Shown here in pieces: positions 25,136-34,015 of a stretch of 64,000 nucleotides of DNA (positions are counted from its first letter, which is position 1; every line of letters begins with the position of its first letter). This DNA comes from Methanosarcina sp. UBA293 (lineage in GTDB: Archaea; Halobacteriota; Methanosarcinia; Methanosarcinales; Methanosarcinaceae), in contig DALS01000064.1 in the NCBI GenBank assembly GCA_002499445.1, positions 1 through 64,000 of the forward strand. The letters are read 5' to 3'. The notes beneath the pieces were generated by a model. It did no database searches, had not been told where the DNA came from, and was given only the letters and a program-made list of their open reading frames with translations. A program made the translations under genes and the position numbers.

Positions 25136-25390
25136 TTAGTTTTTCTGGACTTTGTTTCCTTTTTCCAGAGCCTGTTCAATTCCTTCCCCAATTTTAACAT
25201 TCATGAGAAAATCATCAACAGTTGCAAGGAGAGAGCCAATTTTCTCGGAATGAAACAGGACAGCAACTCTCCCGTCACTGATTTCACTTTCCATACTCCT
25301 AAGATTATCCGGAGAAAGCGCATTTAGAATCCTAGCAGCGGATCTTCTTGATTCTGGATCCGAAAATTCAATTGTGCCTGTAATTTTCAT
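25136..25390 (-). CDS. pcc1: KEOPS complex subunit Pcc1
   Basis: Pcc1 is the small dimerising subunit of KEOPS, which makes the universal t6A37 modification of ANN-decoding tRNAs. The 84-residue protein has the family layout: an N-terminal strand (KITGTIEFSDPESRRSAARILNALSPDN), a middle hairpin (ISDGRVAVLFHSEKIGSLLATVDDFL) and a C-terminal helix. I chose the ATG at 25390, eight bases after GAGG; a TTG at 25396 is possible. It lies 161 bases downstream of the DHH nuclease gene on the same strand. Confidence 0.85.
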   Translation of the reverse strand: MKITGTIEFSDPESRRSAARILNALSPDNLRSMESEISDGRVAVLFHSEKIGSLLATVDDFLMNVKIGEGIEQALEKGNKVQKN

Positions 25391-25551
25391 AAGCAATCCT
25401 CATCGTTTTGCTAATTTTTTTGTTACTTTTGGCTTCTGATTCTTTTTACTCTCTTTTTCTATTTGACATCCGTTGCTTGTTCTTTGCCTCATTTTTGCTT
25501 CTGGTCTTTTACTTGACACTCTTTATCTGGTTCCTTATTTTTTATCTTGCT

Positions 25552-26877
25552 TTACTTTTCCGGTTTTGGCAGTTGGCCACCTATAATCTGGTCGGCAATG
25601 TTCAGGAATTCCTCTGCAGTGCCAATGGGGATCGCAGCCCCAGAAGCTACACTGTGCCCGCCTCCGCTTCCGCCAACTGCGCCTGCAGCTTCCCTCATAG
25701 CGAAAGCAAGGTCAAGACCCTTTGACACAAGTTCGCGGGTACCTCTCGCTGAGACTTTCAGGATACCTTCGGATTCGTTTATACAGATGAAGGGAAGTTC
25801 AGGATGAAGGTAGCGCACAACTGTGCTTGCAAGGCTCCCTGTAGAAAGAGCATCAACAGTAATGACATACCAGAGGTTTTCTCCTTTGCGAGTTTTTTCT
25901 ATATTTTCCCTGATGTCCAGTGCAAGTTTCTTCTCGTGTTCATTTTTTAGAGAGAGGGCTTCATTGATAATCTCCTGGTCTTTCAGACAAAGAGAAATAG
26001 CCAGCCCATAGATTTTCTGCTTTCCGCATGTGTTAAGAATAGAGATAAAATCGTAAACGTTTCTTACAAGCTCGCGGTCCAAGAGTAAGACTTCTCCTAT
26101 AACAGCTTCAATAGCTTCCGGGCTTGCTTGCCTTACAAGTTTCAAGGCGACAGCGTTGGCAAGCCTGGACATTTCCTCCTCAGAGAGGTCTTCAATCTTT
26201 CCTGAAAGCTCGAGCTGGTCCAGAAATTCTTTAACTTTTTCAGGGTAGCCCGTTATATCCAGGAAAGGTTCAGTAGTGCGTGTAAGAACATCTACAAGAT
26301 CTCCGTCTCCTACTTTGAGCCCCTTTCGGACAGAAATAATCCCTGCTTTTAGGGCTTCTTCAAGAATGAAAGCATTCGCCGTTTGAAAAAGCTGCTTGTC
26401 TCCGACTGCACCTGCAATTGCTAGCCCTGCAAGATCAATGTTATTAAGTGATAGCTCCCTAGCTACCAGGTAACAGGTGCCAGAAGCTGAGATGTCAGTT
26501 GCCCCGTCGATCCCTACCAGATGGGCATTTACAACCACTTTAGCAGGAGACTGCCCCACTGGCAGGTGATGGTCAAGTACTATAACATCGGCTGCTACCT
26601 TACCTATAAGCTCAGGCTGCCCGCTGCCCATATCACAAAAAATAACTAGTTCATCCCTGGAGATGCCTTTATTTACTTCATCAATCACAGCTTCATCCAG
26701 CCTTCCAACTATAGAAAGCTGAAAACAAATGCCTGCCCGCAGCAGAGCCTGTGCCATTATTCCGGCTGAGGTCAGCCCATCAGCATCATTATGTGAGACT
26801 ACGCGCGCAAATCTATGTTTCCGGATTTTTTCGGCTGCATTTTTTGCAAGGTTTATCAGTTTCTCAAGCTCGCTCAA
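25552..26877 (-). CDS. RecJ-like DHH-family single-strand nuclease
   Basis: The 441-residue protein is an archaeal RecJ-like DHH/DHHA1 phosphoesterase. The N-terminal motif SHNDADGLTSAG and the DHH triad in VLDHHLPVGQ (about residues 98-108) form the metal site, and the DHHA1 domain ends with GGSGGGHSVASGAAIP, the substrate-binding glycine motif. Archaeal homologs act as exonucleases in DNA replication or repair (GAN/RecJ) or in RNA processing. The start is a TTG (MSELEKLINLAKNAA). It is the first gene of a run with pcc1, a linkage seen in other archaea. Confidence 0.88.
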   Translation of the reverse strand: MSELEKLINLAKNAAEKIRKHRFARVVSHNDADGLTSAGIMAQALLRAGICFQLSIVGRLDEAVIDEVNKGISRDELVIFCDMGSGQPELIGKVAADVIVLDHHLPVGQSPAKVVVNAHLVGIDGATDISASGTCYLVARELSLNNIDLAGLAIAGAVGDKQLFQTANAFILEEALKAGIISVRKGLKVGDGDLVDVLTRTTEPFLDITGYPEKVKEFLDQLELSGKIEDLSEEEMSRLANAVALKLVRQASPEAIEAVIGEVLLLDRELVRNVYDFISILNTCGKQKIYGLAISLCLKDQEIINEALSLKNEHEKKLALDIRENIEKTRKGENLWYVITVDALSTGSLASTVVRYLHPELPFICINESEGILKVSARGTRELVSKGLDLAFAMREAAGAVGGSGGGHSVASGAAIPIGTAEEFLNIADQIIGGQLPKPEK

Positions 26878-27125
26878 AATCCATCACTCAAAAAGTTCAA
26901 TAATAAAGTCAAAAGATTGACTTAAAAGATCAGTTAATACATGCTGCTAGAGCACAAAGGATGCCAGTCTATACTGGCTTGATAATATAAAACACATGCC
27001 CCGAAAAACTATCATGGATCAACTTAATTAATTAGAGAATATATAATTTAAAAAGCAGCAGGGCGCCCTGAAACCTCGGGCATCAGTAGTGTGTGAGAAA
27101 ACAGGAGACTGCTGGAGAATAGGGT

Positions 27126-27158
27126 TAAAAAAAGATAAGCAGCCTTAAAAGCTGCTTT
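27126..27158 (-). terminator. Hairpin/U-tract terminator of the surface-protein operon
   Basis: On the minus strand, 35 bases after the stop of the PGF-pre-PGF gene, a perfect 7-bp stem AAGCAGC/GCTGCTT with a 7-base loop is followed within three bases by seven T residues (27127-27133 as A on the plus strand). It looks like a bacterial-style intrinsic terminator. Confidence 0.75.
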
Positions 27159-27192
27159 AAACGTTTTTGAGATTACTAAATTAGACTTCCTT

Positions 27193-28299
27193 TTACTTTC
27201 TTCTCAGGACCTGATACACTGCTCCAAGGGTTCCGATGGCTATTACAGACTCAAACCCTGGAATAGATCCCCATCTTGAGGAGTCTTTTGCATCAGATGC
27301 AGGGTTTGATTCCGGTTTTTTAGAGGGAGAGGTATCTTTCGAATTGGAAGGTTCGATTTCTATCTTCTCATCGGGTACAACGATTGTGAAGGAGCCAAAG
27401 CCTGGAGTTTTAGACTCGAAGAAAACGTAAGTACTGTCTTCACCAACCTTTTTTGTTTCAAGCTTGTTCCAGGTCTTGTCGTAGTTCCAGAGAGCCAGAG
27501 AAGTTTCATCTGCTCCGGTATTCTTGAGCCAAGCCTTTTCAACTCTGAAACCAATAACTGCATTTTCGATGTTATCAGAGTTTGCGATTCCTCCTGAACC
27601 TACCCAGATATTCACATTTTTATAATCCGTGCCTTCAGGCAGGCTCGAAACCAGCTTGGACTGACCTTTCAGCATTTCAACAAGAGTAGTGACTTTTCCC
27701 AGAGTCTTTTTGGCATCAAACTCCACATACCTTATGCAGGTTACACCCTGTGGGAACTCGAACTTTACGTGCTGCCCAGCTGTGATAGATTTCTGAGACC
27801 GTTCTTTAGCCGCGACGTTGCTTTGGGGTTCAGGAGAAACACCTGCACCTCCGCCGCTTGATTTACCACCAGAGCCGCCAGAGCCGCCGCTGTAAGATTG
27901 ACTGACAGTGATGGAACTTTCAGCAGGAAGAACAAGAGACTCAGTTTTGTTTATGTCTCTTAAAAGTCCCACAATTTTATATGTGCCTGTTGAGGCTGGA
28001 GCTTTCAGGGTGTAGCTGAAGCTTTTTTCATTCATAAGCAGGAAGGAAACCTTGCTGCCATTTTCAGTTACGGCTCTTTCCGGCAGGGTAGAGCTAACAA
28101 ATGTAAAGCCAGCAGGAAGTTTTTCAATTACTTGACCGGCAGCCCCATAATCAGCTACGTTGACTGTTACCTGGAACTCCTGATTGGGACTAACCGTAGC
28201 AGGGGAAGTCCTTTCTGCACTGCCTGCACAAGCCGGGACAGCAGATAAGGTCAGCGCCAGGAGCAGAATAACAGCAAACTTAAACTTAAGTCGTTTCAT
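27193..28299 (-). CDS. Surface protein with PGF-pre-PGF domain and C-terminal PGF anchor
   Basis: A signal peptide (MKRLKFKFAVILLLALTLSA) is followed by a beta-rich domain, a Ser/Gly linker (GGSGGSGGKSSGGGAG), and the well-defined PGF-pre-PGF domain (QKSITAGQHVKFEFPQG...VEKAWLKNTGADETSLALWNYDKTWNKLET). The end, IPGFESVIAIGTLGAVYQVLRRK, is a PGF-type sorting signal: short motif, hydrophobic helix, basic tail, expected to be processed by an archaeosortase and lipid-anchored. I chose ATG at 28299 because GGGTGG lies eight bases before; it overlaps the previous stop (ATGA), so the two are coupled. Function is probably structural at the envelope. Confidence 0.85.
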   Translation of the reverse strand: MKRLKFKFAVILLLALTLSAVPACAGSAERTSPATVSPNQEFQVTVNVADYGAAGQVIEKLPAGFTFVSSTLPERAVTENGSKVSFLLMNEKSFSYTLKAPASTGTYKIVGLLRDINKTESLVLPAESSITVSQSYSGGSGGSGGKSSGGGAGVSPEPQSNVAAKERSQKSITAGQHVKFEFPQGVTCIRYVEFDAKKTLGKVTTLVEMLKGQSKLVSSLPEGTDYKNVNIWVGSGGIANSDNIENAVIGFRVEKAWLKNTGADETSLALWNYDKTWNKLETKKVGEDSTYVFFESKTPGFGSFTIVVPDEKIEIEPSNSKDTSPSKKPESNPASDAKDSSRWGSIPGFESVIAIGTLGAVYQVLRRK

Positions 28300-29123
28300 A
28301 TTCGATTCCACCCATCAGCAAAGTATGCACCCAGAACTGCATATTTAATCCCACTGGATACTTCGTTATTATTTACAAGGTTCTTAATTTCTTCAGGAGA
28401 GAAGACTCCATCGGAACCTCCAAACCTTGTTGCCAGTTCACTTTCTTTCAGTACCGTAATGGAAATACTTTCTTCATCTATGACACTGCTTCCAGAGGGG
28501 GCAGCGGCCGTAAAGGCGAATTTGAACTCACCTGGTGTAGTACTTTTCACATTACAAGTATAGAGATCTCCACCTTCTGGCTTCAATGAAACCACGCCCT
28601 GTCCTATGGAGATAAGGTCGATAGTTACTGATGCTACTTCAGAGGATTTACCCACAACCTTTGCCCTGACAGCTGAGAAGTCCTTTCCGTCATTCAGGAT
28701 GAATTTGGGGGATGCAGATAAAGTTTCTATATTAGGGGGTATAAAACTTCCATAGAAAGTCAGGTCAAGTTTAGCTGGCTCAGCTCCATGCTTGTAAGTT
28801 GCAGAAATAGGTTCGGATGCGACGCCTCCGAGTTTGAAGGTTATTTCTTTTCCATTATCTTTCTCGGTACCGTTAACTGAAACTATATATCTTCCAGTCT
28901 TTTTAAGAGATTCTGAGCCAACAAGCTTGGAATCTATATATGCAGAGATTATAATTCCGGGACCTGCATTTGCAGCATCTCCTTTCAAGTCTCCTTGAAA
29001 CACATAGGGGATAGGAGGGATAGGAGGAGGACTATTAGCAGATGCGGCCGGAACAAGGGACATGCCCAGTAGCAGAATAACCAGGCATGATAAAATTTTT
29101 AAATATTTGTCCTTGATCGTCAT
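28296..29123 (-). CDS. Secreted beta-domain protein with EF-hand-like C-terminus
   Basis: A signal peptide ends near residue 29 (LVPAASANSPPP). The first domain (GDLKGDAANAGPGIIISAYIDSKLVG...TGRYIVSVNGTEKDNGKEITFKLGG) resembles one in the next upstream gene, a repeat type common in archaeal surface proteins. An Ig-like domain follows. The C-terminus, FGGSDGVFSPEEIKNLVNN, looks like a calcium-binding EF-hand or dockerin-like loop. There is no membrane anchor, so it may be released or bound to partners. AGGTGA precedes the ATG. It is the third gene of a minus-strand run of four and overlaps the fourth by four bases. Function unknown. Confidence 0.7.
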   Translation of the reverse strand: MTIKDKYLKILSCLVILLLGMSLVPAASANSPPPIPPIPYVFQGDLKGDAANAGPGIIISAYIDSKLVGSESLKKTGRYIVSVNGTEKDNGKEITFKLGGVASEPISATYKHGAEPAKLDLTFYGSFIPPNIETLSASPKFILNDGKDFSAVRAKVVGKSSEVASVTIDLISIGQGVVSLKPEGGDLYTCNVKSTTPGEFKFAFTAAAPSGSSVIDEESISITVLKESELATRFGGSDGVFSPEEIKNLVNNNEVSSGIKYAVLGAYFADGWNRI

Positions 29124-29177
29124 TATGTCACCTTGAAATTTTAATATTATTTATGCAGACTTTTTCAAAAAAGTCCT

Positions 29178-29918
29178 TCAGGGATTCTTTCTAGATCCCC
29201 TCCCGAGATCAAATCCGAAAGCGAGCAGAAGTATGCCTGCAACCGCATAGAAAATTAGGAAACCTGGAGTACTTTCTGGTTTAGGAGAGTTTTCGGAAGA
29301 TTCTGCTGCCTCTTTATCTTCGGAGTTTGCACCCGTATTTTTCAAAGCCGTTATATTCGGTTCAGGGATCGAAGTTTTAATGACCTCGACTTTGGGATCC
29401 TCCGAGGAAACTTCCTGTTTTTTATTATCTGTCAAAGGTTCTGAACCTGTTTTTGAATTTGAATTACTTTTTGTGTTACTATTCGAATTACCGTTTGAAC
29501 CATTGTTTGAATTACTATTTGAATTACTTTCAGTAGTCTCGGTATAAACTACCTTACCATCAGGCAGTTCGAGGGAAACTATACTTCCGGATTCCCAGGC
29601 AACACTGCTTGTAGCATCTTTTCCGTCCACTTTAAAAGTAACCAGTTTTCCTTTATCTTCAGCAATACCAGGAATAACGAGAGAGTATTTTCCTGAGGAA
29701 GTATTTGCAAGATGCTCCTTGTCATTAAGGTAAGCTGCAATGACAGTCCCATTGGGAGCAGGCGTACCATCAATAAGAGCAACCCCTGTCACTTGCATCG
29801 GAAGCATCGGGAGGGCTGGAGGAACATCCACTGCTGCCGTACATCCCTGGGAGAAAGCCAGGAAAAACAACAGTAATATAGATGTTCTTAGCAGGCCATT
29901 TTTTAATATTTTATTCAT
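29178..29918 (-). CDS. Membrane-anchored surface protein with Asn/Ser-rich linker
   Basis: The 246-residue product begins with a signal peptide (ILKNGLLRTSILLLFFLAFSQG). Residues about 30-110 form the same small beta domain as its neighbour (GVALIDGTPAPNGTVIAAYLND...GKYSLVIPGI...GKLVTFKVDGKDA). A long low-complexity stretch of alternating Asn, Ser, Gly and Lys (about 115-145) and an acidic linker lead to the end, STPGFLIFYAVAGILLLAFGF with a basic tail, a PGF-like sorting signal. I chose the second of two adjacent ATGs, six bases after GGAGG. Serine codons vary, so the repeat is not pure slippage. Likely an envelope protein of unknown function. Confidence 0.75.
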   Translation of the reverse strand: MNKILKNGLLRTSILLLFFLAFSQGCTAAVDVPPALPMLPMQVTGVALIDGTPAPNGTVIAAYLNDKEHLANTSSGKYSLVIPGIAEDKGKLVTFKVDGKDATSSVAWESGSIVSLELPDGKVVYTETTESNSNSNSNNGSNGNSNSNTKSNSNSKTGSEPLTDNKKQEVSSEDPKVEVIKTSIPEPNITALKNTGANSEDKEAAESSENSPKPESTPGFLIFYAVAGILLLAFGFDLGRGSRKNP

Positions 29919-29949
29919 CATAGACCTCCAATTATACGCTAACAACAAA

Positions 29950-29982
29950 AAGAAAAAAACTATTCAGCCTGAACAGGCTGAA
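29950..29982 (-). terminator. Hairpin/U-tract terminator after the 1015-aa surface protein
   Basis: On the minus strand, 25 bases after the stop, TTCAGCC-TGTTCA-GGCTGAA forms a perfect 7-bp stem and is followed by TAGTTTTTTTC. It lies between the large surface gene and the next gene of the run, so it may tune read-through into the three downstream genes. Confidence 0.7.
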
Positions 29983-30007
29983 CAGTCAGTTGTTCTGAAA
30001 ATTAGCC

Positions 30008-33000
30008 TTACGGCGTCTCGTTCAAGGACTCGCTTGGATCAAAGCCTTCCGGCCACGTAGATGGATCCAAAGGATTAAAGTCAGGCGGAAGATCTCCGTT
30101 GCCTGAGCCATCGTCCTCATCGTACATCAGATCCAGATTATACGTGTTTTCGATGGATGCGTAGGTACCTCCATTCTTCACAAAGATCCAGTAGCCCTGT
30201 CCAGGAACCATATAGTCGTAAGACTGAAGCACTTTAACTGGCTCAGGATTGGCACCAATGGTTGGAAGGGGCATAGAGTCGTCTAGGCGCCCATCTGCCA
30301 TAGCAGCAGTGATTATGCCGCCCCAGCCTTCATTGAGATTATAAGTGATGAGGCTGGAGAACTTGTAGTTTTCAGTAAGATCGGTATTGAAATCATTGAG
30401 CGAAGCCAGAGTTATGGACCAGGGTGCAGCATATGCAGAGGTGTGACCTATCATTTGCCATCCTGGTTTGAGAACAAGAGAGGCTGGCACATCAGGATTG
30501 GCACCATCAACTGACATCCCCTTGAACTTGGCATTAGTCACACAAGGTTCTTTGGCGTAGACCCAGTATCCCTTACATGGCTCGATAGTATCAGGGCATT
30601 GCCAGCACGCGCCGTCCCAGTAAATAACTATATTTCCTTCACCAAAGACCGATTCAGGACAGGCTTTTGATTCAACAAGTTTCTTAGGCACGGATTTAAG
30701 GTTCCAGCCCTGCTCAAGCATAATATTCATATCTTCATAGGTCTGTATGGGGCCGCACACGGAGAAAGCAGAGTTGTAGTTGCCAGCTTTATCGCGAGCA
30801 ATGACAGCTACCCAGTAGTCTTTGCCGTAGACAAGGTCTTTTCCTTCGAGTGATTCAATACATAGATTACACAGACTCTTATCTTGTGAATACCTTAATC
30901 TCTGATTTGGAGTAAGTGTCCCGTCGGTGTGAGTCTCGCGTCCATCTATCCTTACCTTTTGCATATCCTCAATACAGCCTGGTTTCGATGTGCTGATATA
31001 GACTTCATATGGCTCATCAGCAAGATCTGCGTCTGTACTTGCATTCCAGCTAACCATCAGCCCAGGATAATCCCTAGTAGAGGTCCAATCGGTAACACCC
31101 GGTGCATCTACAACATTCAGATTTGCCACACAAGCTGGGGCAACACTGTCAACTGAGAAATACTTCACATCAGGCTGGTAAGTTCTGCCGCTTGTACAGT
31201 CAGTAATAAGAACCGTCCAGGATACCTGCTGCTCGTCTTTCACAGATGCTTTTACAGAATAGCTGTCTGCACCAACAAGGAAGTCGCACTCGTCGCAAGA
31301 ACCTCCTTCACAACAAACCGTATTATCTTTTTTATCGTCGCAGCTTGCATCTGCCTGCTTGTTGTTAATAAGAAGCTTGTAGTGGAAAGGCAGTCCTGCT
31401 CCTTCTCCATTCTTTCCATCGACCTTGAACTCAAACGTCGGGGTTGAGGTTACGAATCCTCCGTCAGGAGTCAAGAGAGTAACTTTAAGTCCGTCAAGGC
31501 TTATATAGAATTTCCGGACTTCGCTTTTAGCTTTGTTTCCGGCTCCATCCTCAACTTCAACCGACCAGTTGTGAGCGCCATCTGCAAGCTGAATTTCCTT
31601 GATTACTGACTCTCCAGATCCAACATCCCCGGAAATTACATCATCTGGGAACAGATCATCCAAAAAGTCTTCAGGAACACCGTTCTCAGGAATACCATTC
31701 TCAGGGATATCACCCTCAGGAGTACCAGGGAATATTATTTCCTCCCAGGGCATACCAGGGAATAATTCCTCCCAGGGAATACCATCGGGGAATATTTCAT
31801 CCCAGGGAATTTCCCCAGAACCATCCTCATAATCATACCCAGGAATATAGCCAGGAATTTGATCATATACTCCAGCAGGTTTCCCATCTATGAAAAGTGT
31901 GTATCTGAGGCTAAGATCATCTTTATATTGAGCAGCTAAAGCATCTTCACAGATGAAGTTGAATTTAGTTTCAGGACCGATTACCTCTTTGTAGCAGTCT
32001 GCAGGAGAAATAAGTTTCACACTGGGGCATTTTGTATCCACATACAGAGTTCTGAGACCACTGCCACCTGTGTTTCCTTGTTCGTCCCTCAATTTGACTT
32101 CCCAGGTGTATTTACCGTCAGCCAGATCAAGCTCAAATTGTTTATATGACCCGGATTTCAAAACCCCGTTAATTTTCTGGACACCATTGAGCTCGAAAGT
32201 GTAGGCAATATCCTTAGAACTGTCGTCATAAGCACTGAAATTGAACTTTACACAGCTCTTATTGACGAAATTTGACTCTGGTATAACCAGTGTAAATTGT
32301 GGGCTCCGATAATCAAAGCTCGGATCAAAATCAATTCCGCCAGGGAAAGATTCGTCACCCAGCAAATTTTCAAGATCGTCAAAGCCAGAGACACCTATGT
32401 CTAGAGGACCACTTATGTCCTGTGGAATCTCATAATCATAACCAAAGGCTTTACCATCGTCACCTATTGGATTCATCTCAGCTTCAGTCACTGGAGTAGT
32501 GCCTACCAAGTTTGCATTACTGGCTCTGGGTAAACCACCGTCTTTAATCGATATTTTAGCGTGATCGACAGGCTCACTGAAATTGGCAGTGATGTTTACA
32601 ACTTTTCCCGGTATGAAAGGACTGGTTTCGTTGAGTCCGATATCAATGCTTAGATAGTCATCAATACCAAATTTAAATGCTTCAGGGTCTTTTGCAGGTT
32701 CACCATTCAGCAGCAGACTGTTATTTGCATCAAACGCATCGATGTCTACAGCCAGAGGACCACTTATTATGTCATTTGAAATGGTGTAGATATAAGCAAA
32801 GGAGTTATCATCACCATCTAATGGACTCATCGAAGAATTGTTCATTAAAAATGAACCAGAGCTGTTAATGATCGATATAGTGGCGTGATCAACAGATGTA
32901 TTGAAATCGACGGTGATATTTACAATATCACCCGGTATAACATCGGTTTTGTTATATGTGACATTAACCTCTGTATCTTCTTCAGCTGCACTTGCTGCCC

Positions 33001-33055
33001 CTATTAAAAGGGACATAATTAGCAGTGCACTAAATAGTATCAATCTTTGTTTCAT
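30008..33055 (-). CDS. Large secreted multidomain surface protein (1015 aa)
   Basis: A signal peptide (MKQRLILFSALLIMSLLIGAASA) is followed by two related domains of about 110 residues (both with VNIT-x-(D/N)F, VDHA-(T/K)ISI and ISGPL motifs). Then come Ig-like domains opened by LISPADCY and LLTPDGGF, an unusual Pro/Trp/Glu-rich insertion (about residues 404-463, repeating PWEE-(L/I)-FPG and IPENG), a fibronectin-like region with several cysteines, and a C-terminal domain of the GWNLKSVP...GYWVYAKE...GQGYWIFVKNGG type often seen in archaeal surface proteins. No membrane anchor ends it. I chose ATG at 33055, four bases after GGTGA. It is the first and longest of four minus-strand surface genes, and is probably an envelope or adhesion component. 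Confidence 0.8.
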   Translation of the reverse strand: MKQRLILFSALLIMSLLIGAASAAEEDTEVNVTYNKTDVIPGDIVNITVDFNTSVDHATISIINSSGSFLMNNSSMSPLDGDDNSFAYIYTISNDIISGPLAVDIDAFDANNSLLLNGEPAKDPEAFKFGIDDYLSIDIGLNETSPFIPGKVVNITANFSEPVDHAKISIKDGGLPRASNANLVGTTPVTEAEMNPIGDDGKAFGYDYEIPQDISGPLDIGVSGFDDLENLLGDESFPGGIDFDPSFDYRSPQFTLVIPESNFVNKSCVKFNFSAYDDSSKDIAYTFELNGVQKINGVLKSGSYKQFELDLADGKYTWEVKLRDEQGNTGGSGLRTLYVDTKCPSVKLISPADCYKEVIGPETKFNFICEDALAAQYKDDLSLRYTLFIDGKPAGVYDQIPGYIPGYDYEDGSGEIPWDEIFPDGIPWEELFPGMPWEEIIFPGTPEGDIPENGIPENGVPEDFLDDLFPDDVISGDVGSGESVIKEIQLADGAHNWSVEVEDGAGNKAKSEVRKFYISLDGLKVTLLTPDGGFVTSTPTFEFKVDGKNGEGAGLPFHYKLLINNKQADASCDDKKDNTVCCEGGSCDECDFLVGADSYSVKASVKDEQQVSWTVLITDCTSGRTYQPDVKYFSVDSVAPACVANLNVVDAPGVTDWTSTRDYPGLMVSWNASTDADLADEPYEVYISTSKPGCIEDMQKVRIDGRETHTDGTLTPNQRLRYSQDKSLCNLCIESLEGKDLVYGKDYWVAVIARDKAGNYNSAFSVCGPIQTYEDMNIMLEQGWNLKSVPKKLVESKACPESVFGEGNIVIYWDGACWQCPDTIEPCKGYWVYAKEPCVTNAKFKGMSVDGANPDVPASLVLKPGWQMIGHTSAYAAPWSITLASLNDFNTDLTENYKFSSLITYNLNEGWGGIITAAMADGRLDDSMPLPTIGANPEPVKVLQSYDYMVPGQGYWIFVKNGGTYASIENTYNLDLMYDEDDGSGNGDLPPDFNPLDPSTWPEGFDPSESLNETP

Positions 33056-34015
33056 ATTTTCACCTAGATTCCGCAAATATCCAAATTTTGTTCCAGTTTA
33101 AACATTATGTAATATACTTATTAAATAATATAATTGAGTTGAAAGATATAGCAGATCCCAGCTATTAAATAGTCTAGACAAACAGCCCAATAATATTAAG
33201 TTAGTGGGAGACTTAGATATTAAATAAACTTCGACTGTTTGATAATTATAGTTTTTACTTTACCCCTATTTTTCTAACCAAACCCCCTATAGGTAATTAA
33301 ACAGATAGTATCATTATCTGTTCGGTTAATAAGAAACCCAAGGCTCCTACGCAATCGTTTTTGGCAGAAGTGGGTAGTATCTGATGCGGAATTAGCCGCC
33401 TTATCGATTCTTGTTGCCCAGAATGACTGTTGACCCCGTTTTTGCACCCATATTAATCAATAGTCCTAGGCATGAGACACGTGCCCTGCAAAAAAATCAA
33501 ACGCTTGCAAATAGCGGAAATTTAGCTTACAGTAAATCTCCATCTTTGATGACAGGCACATATCTGTATATATTATCTTATGATGATAATATAGATAAGA
33601 TTGCACAATAACTGATATAAATCTTTCTGAAAGATGAAGGTAACTAAATTTAATAAGATCTAAAAAAGAAAATTCAAAGTATGTTGACAAAATTATTTAT
33701 ATTTTTAAGGCTAGAAAAACCAATATTTGGAAGTTAATTTCATTTGCAGAGTACAAAAATTTTCATTAAAATTGCAGAAAATTGTAGACGCTATTAATGC
33801 GATGCTATTAATTATAGAACTCTTAAGACTCTTAAGTCTGAAAATCAAGAAACCGTATATTTTTTTAAAAAATTGAATGCTCACAAACTTAAAGTTTGGA
33901 AAAAACATAGTTTAAACAAAAACGTTTTTTATGCAAAAGAAATGGGGGGCTTAAAATTCGATATACTTTTCAGGATTCTACTGATTTTCCAGTTCAAAGA
34001 GACTTTATCCAGGAT
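33056..34015. other. Divergent region with a possible gene remnant
   Basis: About 960 bases lie between the surface operon and the coiled-coil gene. Most is AT-rich. A less AT-rich patch at 33330-33490 holds an open frame on the plus strand from 33293 to the TGA at 33433 with coding-like residues (RNPRLLRNRFWQKW, then VVSDAELAALSILVAQ), but no usable start. It may be the tail of a lost gene. I see nothing else. Confidence 0.3.

Noticed and set aside
33411..33611. 66-codon plus-strand frame
   Set aside because: No ribosome site and no coding bias past position 33480; it overlaps a more convincing fragment in another frame.
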